A stretch of 64,000 nucleotides of DNA, from assembly GCA_009760855.2 (NCBI GenBank), contig WPIO01000039.1, positions 311,501 through 375,500 on the forward strand, read 5' to 3'. Below are positions 58,225 through 64,000 of this stretch, in pieces. The notes under the pieces were generated by a model. The model ran no database searches, was not told where the DNA came from, and was given only the letters and a program-made list of their open reading frames with translations. How positions within the stretch are numbered: the stretch's first letter is position 1; the number at the start of each line of letters is the position of its first letter. Source of the stretch: Cristatella mucedo. Its lineage: Eukaryota; Bryozoa; Phylactolaemata; Cristatellidae. The position numbers were made by a program, and so were the translations under genes.

Positions 58225-58410
58225 TATGCTTGCATGCTGACCATATGTATGTCACCCGCAGCCGTGTTATTCTTGTTGTTTATTGAGCACGATACCACTA
58301 ACCATTCGATCGCGCTTCCTTTGCAGCAAATGTAAAGTGCATAGAAAAAGATTTAGTTCTCTGAGGGCGCTATATATTAAATTTTTTAATAATATCATTA
58401 TTAACTTGTT
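58225..58410 (+). mobile_element. L2-like LINE 3' end
   Basis: GCATGCTGACCATATGTATG, ACCACTAACCATTCGATCGC, TTTGCAGCAAATGTAAAGTG, CATAGAAAAAGATTTAGTTC and GAGGGCGCTATATATTAAAT. Confidence 0.88.
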
Positions 58411-60111
58411 ATGCATCATCCGATGCTATTTATAACTTTAGATACAACCACCATCATCGAAGAATATTAGTTTTCAGCACCGTCTCTGTACTGCGAAGTA
58501 TGATTTGCATTAGACACCAAGTCTCCTCCTAAAAAAAAGTATCTCAGCAGTCGTGTTGGCATTTTCTCAGAAATCATAAAGAATTTGAAGCAGGATATTT
58601 TGAAAAAGCACAATCATAAGCCTGGCATTGATGAAACAGTGCAGCGAATCGACAATGCGGTAGATAGGAAAACAACCCAATAAGGTTTTCTGATTTACAA
58701 GGAATTAAAAAATTCTTTTCAAATATTTTCCGTGTCTCAACTTTATCAGTTTTTTAAATTTGTAGACTAAAATCATCGTCTTCTCTAAATCTTAATGGAA
58801 ACTTCTTAATACTTGCATACAGTTCTTCATTGTTGTGGTGTCTCGGGTGTTTGCAAATACTTCTGGAGCAGTTTTATTCGGTTCCAAAGCTCTTTTCCCT
58901 TAGGAAACCTAGCTGGCTAGTTTCTCACTCTAGCTGCACTACCTATTTCGTGTATAGTCTCAAACCAAGTTTGGCCTACGTCAGCGATTGAGTTGAATTG
59001 GATGTCTCAAACCGGGATCATTCCTGAAGTGCCAAATGCAGTCATTGAAATAGATTTTTAGATATCTAGAAATCACATCCACAAATTCTTCATTCGATGC
59101 CTTCTTGTCGGCGCCTCGGTGCGACTCGATCGAGTTGCTGCACGTGACCTCGAATGACTCCAGGTGACGATCCCGCAACTTTGACCGCCACGGCACCGCT
59201 GCCTCGCCCAGTGCAGCTGCCAGCTCGGGCCGACGAATCGCCGCTCGGTGCACGTGACCCAATCACCGCCCACTCCATTCTCTACGAGTCCGCCAGCCTG
59301 TGTGAGATGCTATACTCTCCTCTCTCTCTTACTTCTTGAACGGAGCAGCTTACCCAACGCCAGCGACCATCTCAAAACTTCTGTATTTACGCCGCTCATT
59401 CGCCTGCGAAAATGCAGTCATCGCCATATTACCCCTAAGTGTAGCTACATCATCTCTCTTCTCAGTCACAGGGGTGTGTGCCTCCTCCTTCTGAAGATAC
59501 TACCAAAAACTTCTCTTCAAAAACCTCAACTGTTTCCGAACCCGTTAACAACCGTAGAACAACCTAACTGATTTACAATGTCTTCCACACCTATTAGGCT
59601 TACTAAGTTGGCAGCAGTCACAATGTGCAACAGTAATTTTTATCCTATGAATCCTACCTTTGAAAATATGGTCTGGCATTGATTTTTGTAAAGCGTTGCC
59701 ATGCTTGAGATTTGTGTTGATTGCCTTGGGTTCTCAAAGATTATGTGCCAGCAGGTTGAATATATAAATAAATGCATTATATAAATTTATATATATATTT
59801 CCATTCATATGGTAGGAAAGCGAGCTCTCCTGACGTGGCTGAGCGTGGTAGCAGCGGCGATGTCTTATTGATTAGTATGCTGCTTGATCTGCGTTCCTAC
59901 CGGCGAAAGCAGCGAAACGAAATAGGTAACTCATCGTTTGTGCCATCGGCAGGCCTTACAATAGATTTTTCTAAGCACTCCGAGGGTCAACAGGCTAACC
60001 ATAAACGAACGCAGGAGTCTACGCGTCCCAGTCTCCCTTCGCACCGACTCACTGAAGCACAGCCAATCAAATGACCACTAATCGAGGTCAAGGTTATCCA
60101 TTAGCGCAGCA
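58411..60111. other. Intergenic DNA and likely upstream region of the RING gene
   Basis: No recognised genes or repeats. An AT-rich block lies at 59756-59800. Open frames (58981-59262 minus, 59772-60074 plus) have no recognisable features. Confidence 0.4.
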
Positions 60112-60625
60112 ATGGATGTGGGTCCGCGCATGACTGATCTCAAGCAGGTGATAGAATGTCCCATTTGTATGGATACGTTTACATCGCCAAAAGCTCTGTT
60201 CTGTGCGCATAGTTTATGTGGACCTTGCACGATTGATTATGTCAAGTTGCACCGTTTCAAAGACTCAATCGCCTGCCCTGTTTGTCGACAAATCACCCCC
60301 TTGCCCTCCCCAGGAGGTGTGGAGGGAGCCGCAAGGTTGCCAGTAAACAGCTTCGTTATCGCAGTAGCTAATATTATCAATCGAACGGAGTGCGAACAGT
60401 CACCGTCCATCGGCTCTTCGTCCTTAGCTCGCGCCGCTGGCGTGGCGTCTTGTGCGTGTGGCTCAGCTCTTCCAGTGGAATTCTACTGCGCTACGTGCAC
60501 TGGTCTCGTCTGCCAAGAGTGCCAAAAGTCTACTTGCACTCACCATCTATTGGAGCCACTCCAAGATATATCTCGACGTTTGCAAAACAATTTTCCCGAG
60601 AGACAACAGAATCAATCCAATGGTG
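60112..60625 (+). CDS. RING plus B-box (TRIM-like) protein, first coding exon
   Basis: Probably an E3 ubiquitin ligase. Residues 16-58 form a C3HC4 RING: CPIC (16-19), C31, H33, C36, C39 and CPVC (55-58), which would bind two zinc ions and an E2 enzyme. After a linker with VNSFVIAVANII, residues about 114-150 form a cysteine/histidine B-box-like module (CACG, FYCATC, LVCQEC, TCTHH). A polar stretch typical of the start of a TRIM coiled coil follows. The in-frame TAA about 11 codons upstream supports a start at 60112 or 60130. The frame is open to a GTAAGT donor at 60626, phase 1. The remaining exons (coiled coil and any C-terminal domain) were not found before the window ends. Confidence 0.85.
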
Positions 60626-61212
60626 GTAAGTCGCTCTGGCTATTCTTGTGGCGGTCATCGTTTTTCATGGGTATGTAGGGCTCACCTGTGTAAAAATGTT
60701 GTTTCTCAGTGGAGAGATCAAGACATTTCTGAGAAGTGTCCATTCTTGTAACGCGATAGCGTGTCTTATGGGCTGTGTTTCAAATCCCTAACTGCTTGCA
60801 GAGCACCCTCGTTGATAAGAGACCCATAGGTATACGGAGCAATAAGTCTTAAGACGTTAAGTCTTAAGAGGCTAGCTACTTAAATGAAATGTATTTCCTA
60901 TCCACGCCCCACGTGAGCTGGTCAGTAATAGTATTTTTTTTAAAGTAGTAAGGCCTAACTCTTCTAGCATATTGTGATCCAGTCATGCCGGTTGCTAAAG
61001 TATTTGCTCTGTCATCCGACTGCAGTTCCTAGTTCCTATGTCATTCCACTACAGTTTGTACTGTCACAGTGAATATTGTGTCTAAATTCTTTATAAAAAC
61101 GACAATGAGCACATGCCATCTTTCGGTAGAAATGTATAGATTGTCGATACTGCATAGCTTGTTGATTTGAGAGGTACGATGCATCAATACAGTGCATGAT
61201 AATCCAGACAAT
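60626..61212 (+). other. Probable RING-gene intron
   Basis: No exon or repeat recognised. Confidence 0.4.
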
Positions 61213-61440
61213 TGATAATAATAATAATAATACATTTGATATAGCCCCCTCAGAGAACTCAATCTTTTTCTAGGCACTTTACATTTGCTGCAAAGGAAGC
61301 ACTATCGAATAGTTAGTTAGCGGTAGCATGCTAAATGACAGCGAGCATAACATGGTTAGGGGGTGACATGACGGGGGTCAGCATGCACACATGGTTAGTA
61401 GCAGCATGCACAGTGTCAGCACGCATACATTTCAAGTTGG
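61213..61440 (-). mobile_element. L2-like LINE 3' end, minus strand
   Basis: AATAATAATAATACATTTGA start, then AGAGAACTCAATCTTTTTCT, AGGCACTTTACATTTGCTGC and repeated ACATGGTTAG.GG motifs, the reverse complement of the CCTAACCATGT block of the family's 3' region. Confidence 0.85.
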
Positions 61441-62099
61441 AATGACCAAAGAGAGCCAGTCATACGTGAGATCCATTCGATGGAGGAAAAACTCACGTGG
61501 TGCCCACGCCAATGTGCACAGCCTATCATTACTGGTAAAAGTAAACGCTACATCCAGATGATACTTACGATGGCCACCACATTAATAAGGTGCACTCAGC
61601 TATACATTTATTATATTGCTCTGTCCAGCGACACGGGGAAGATTGCTCACGTTTTCCACCACCTCAAGTCAGCAAAACAACTTGCTGCCGACGGTGTCAC
61701 ACGGCAGGCACATTTTACATCAACTAGAAAGCCGGTGGTCACGAGCACAAACTAGAAGCAGTCGCAAACTAGAAGCTCACTTTTTTCACTAGGTCAGCTT
61801 GATCCCGTCGAGGAAGCAAGCTGCACACTTGATGGTGAGTGCTTATATTCTCTGTAGAAAATAAAGGTTTGTAATGTGCAGCAGCCGTTAGTGCTAACTA
61901 TCTCGGGGAGAGATTTTCTCTAAAACCTGGTTGAAGCTTGCTTGCCAGGTTTGAAGTTTGGATTAAGTAATTGGTCTGCCACTACTCGTTCGATTGTCTT
62001 TTATGGGAACGGCAGTAGGGAGGCTGGAGGGGGGTTAGTTAAATTCTCTTGGTCTAGTGTCGACTTCTCGATTAGTGGCCTGACAATAGCATCTTTGAA
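61441..62099 (+). other. Unassigned DNA before a LINE
   Basis: Open frames at 61480-61755 and 61942-62139 have no firm match. The end of the second (ASLKDAGTKPEA) may be the first LINE trace. Confidence 0.4.
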
Positions 62100-63380
62100 A
62101 GATGCTGGGACAAAACCTGAGGCTAAGGCCACTATTTGACCGTGCCCTGCCACACCAATCCTGGCCAATCAAGCTCTTTGCCGACCACATTATACTGTAC
62201 TCCTTCAGGATGTTCTACTCGTACTCCAGCTATGCTATCGCCTGTAGCTTTGGTGTGTGTAATAGACACTGCATACCAAGCTCGGCATCGCATAGACTGG
62301 GTATCACCCTGTATACAGAAATGGGAAAGGTGTGCACTATGGAACCCTTGATCACCAATTCACTATTGAGTACCTGTCGTCTCGCCTAGGCATTACTGGC
62401 AGGGGGCTTAGCCTAAGGGTAAGGCACTTGCACTTCACGACGGTCGCGGGTCTGAGTCCTACAGTAGTAGGCAATTCTTTATTGTCCTCTTCGAGCAGGA
62501 TGATAGCCGCTAAGGCTGATCTACCGTCTACTATGTAAATGCAGCTTTACAATAATCGAACCTTCACCGGTACTGTGTTGCAATGGCTCAAGTCGTATCT
62601 CAGTCGGATAATTCCGAGAGTGGTTGTCAGTGGAAAACGATCATACGGCAAGATTTTATGTATGTGGTCCCCAGGGATCCGTTGTAGGTCGACTTCTTTT
62701 CATAGTTTGTGGGCTCCCTCTTGCCGATGTACTCGCCAAGCACAATCTAGGCTTGGCTTTCATTTGTACACAGGCGACTCACGGCTGCACTTCTACTTTG
62801 ATCCTTCACTGCCTTTCAGCATCTCTCATGACTCGCAGCTGCTTAGTATCATGTCCCATGCTGACATTCGCACTTGGATGTCAAAAGGTTTCTAAAACTG
62901 AACGATGGCATTACCAATATACTTATTATGGGCAAACAAAGTTTTACGCAGATATTGGAATGCTTAGCTCACTATATTGCCTCTATCAGCATATTTCGTA
63001 TAGACTGCTCAGAATCTGGGTGTCCTCTTCCAAAATGACTCTTCACTGGATGAGCATGTGAATAGTATGCCTACTTTCACCTACGTAGCAATCCGAAAAT
63101 TTTGGGCTTGCTTAGATAAGGACACCACTGCCAAGTTGGTTCATACATTCGTGACATCTCGACTAGACTTCTTTAACTACCTACTTGCAGGTCATTCTGA
63201 TGTGTAATAAGACGATTGCAGTTGGTGCAAAATCGGCCGCTTGCCGAATCTTTCGTAGCTGTCGCAACAGCCACAGTACACCATTGCTCAACAATCAGCA
63301 CTCGCTACCTGTCAAACAGCAAATCGGCTTCAAGATTATGTCATTCGTCCATATTCTAGGAGAAAGAAGGTAAAGACATA
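62100..63380 (+). mobile_element. L2/CR1-like LINE, decayed and split by a SINE
   Basis: Relics in order: EYLSSRLGITG, interruption by a SINE-A, LQWLKSYLSRI, CGPQGSVVGRLLFIVCGLPL (family GVPQGSVLGPLLF..YTLPL), NDSSLDEHVNS, DTTAKLVHTFVTSRLDFFNY (family DTTAKLVHAFVTSRLDYCNS) and LPVKQQIGFKIMSFV. Frames change repeatedly and the YADD block is unrecognisable. No 3' tail is seen. Confidence 0.88.
62401..62555 (+). mobile_element. SINE-A inserted in the LINE reverse transcriptase region
   Basis: GGGGCTTAGCCTAAGGGTAA head, GTCGCGGGTCTGAGTCC B box, GATAGCCGCTAAGGCTGATC body and AAATGCAGCTTTACAATAAT end. LINE coding resumes at about 62563. Confidence 0.88.
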
Positions 63381-63760
63381 TAGCAAACCTCCTACTGACC
63401 GGAGTCCTGTTCAGCTTGCCCAGTCATAAGTTGGAAGCCGAGGCTTCCAGCTGAGTTTTGGCCTAATTAGCAGCAGTGCCCCTCACCTCGGCCGGCCCTG
63501 AAGCCCTGATCGACCGGCTACCCTGGACGACTGCCTGCCACCATCAGCCACTCTCCCACATATTTGAGCCCCACCATCAGCCACTCTCCCACACCATTGA
63601 GCCGTTTATTCAACAGACCACACTTTGCAAATCAATCATTGCTATCGTGAATAGCACTTAAGAGAGGCCATCGTATGCCTCGTTCGTTCTGTGCAACCAT
63701 TCTTACTATCCCCCATTCTTTCCTCGTGTTCAATTTTGTAGGCTTCCATCACCAGCTTCT
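63381..63760. other. Unassigned DNA with a short duplication
   Basis: An approximately 33-bp imperfect tandem duplication with CCATCAGCCACTCTCCCACA lies at 63539-63603. Nothing else recognised. Confidence 0.5.
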
Positions 63761-63960
63761 TCAGGATGCTAGCACCTGATGGTGTCTCCACATGTGCATG
63801 CCTAATGATTCCTTACAGCCTGATAGAATGTGCTCCAATGATCCGACCACAGTACACTTCAAATACGTGTCATCTGTACGTAGTTCACACCAGTTCTGAA
63901 TTGTACGGTTTTGGCAATTGTAACATGCAGCCCGAAGTAAGAGGCCTGCAGGACTGGTTC
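63761..63960 (-). mobile_element. Retroelement C-terminal zinc-knuckle fragment
   Basis: The minus-strand frame reads YLKCTVVGSLEHILSGCKES then a MHMWRHHQVLAS end. I recall the pattern C..C..L.HILSGCK......Y.WRH..VL from retroelement-derived proteins in many aquatic animals. The first cysteine pair is incomplete here, so this is a relic. Confidence 0.5.
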
Positions 63961-64000
63961 CATTGCATCCTAGGTCGGCCAATGTAATGTATCTCCGTCT

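Overview
The window is nuclear DNA of an animal. It has split genes with canonical GT-AG introns, exons that read as metazoan proteins, tRNA-derived SINEs, L2/CR1-like LINE fragments and long microsatellites. There are no operons, Shine-Dalgarno-led genes or CRISPR arrays. A synaptotagmin with a membrane anchor and two C2 domains, plus a class 2C alpha-mannosidase, point to a bilaterian. An invertebrate, perhaps a lophotrochozoan, seems likely, but I cannot name the phylum from sequence alone.

Layout. (1) 1-19088, plus strand: the 3' half of a cytosolic alpha-mannosidase gene (MAN2C1 type, glycoside hydrolase family 38). Seven consecutive exons (1098-12807) join in frame, one through a GC-AG intron. 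A terminal exon ends with the stop at 19086-19088. The exon that should lie between 12808 and 18910 was not found. The introns hold LINE fragments, SINEs and tandem arrays. (2) 19089-26979: convergent intergenic DNA. (3) 26980-39848, minus strand: what appears to be a complete synaptotagmin gene. Its five coding exons have matching phases and sum to 1179 nt (392 residues plus stop): a membrane anchor, then C2A, then C2B, with every acidic calcium ligand I can align present. It is most like synaptotagmin 7. A GC-rich, CpG-rich island (about 38.8-41.5 kb) covers its first coding exon and upstream flank. (4) 41.5-43.3 kb: a dense cluster of SINEs. (5) 45.1-46.7 kb: a second GC-rich island with no gene I can recognise. 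(6) 47-59 kb: gene-poor DNA with a decayed copy of a widespread uncharacterised metazoan protein family (48290-49395, minus), a terminal-inverted-repeat element carrying a nested SINE (55198-55679), a mariner-like element fragment (57953-58212) and many SINE/LINE pieces. (7) 60112-60625, plus: the first coding exon of a RING plus B-box (TRIM-like) protein; its later exons are not visible. (8) 61.2-64 kb: LINE remnants, one split by a SINE.

Two SINE families recur. SINE-A has a tRNA-like head with good A and B boxes and a conserved body. SINE-B has a different tRNA-like head, and its 3' tail matches the 3' tail of the L2-like LINEs here, which suggests it is mobilised by that LINE. Several near-perfect inverted repeats (up to a 64-bp loop-less palindrome) occur at unrelated places. 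I found no multi-gene defence or metabolic system; the most unusual material is the repeat architecture.
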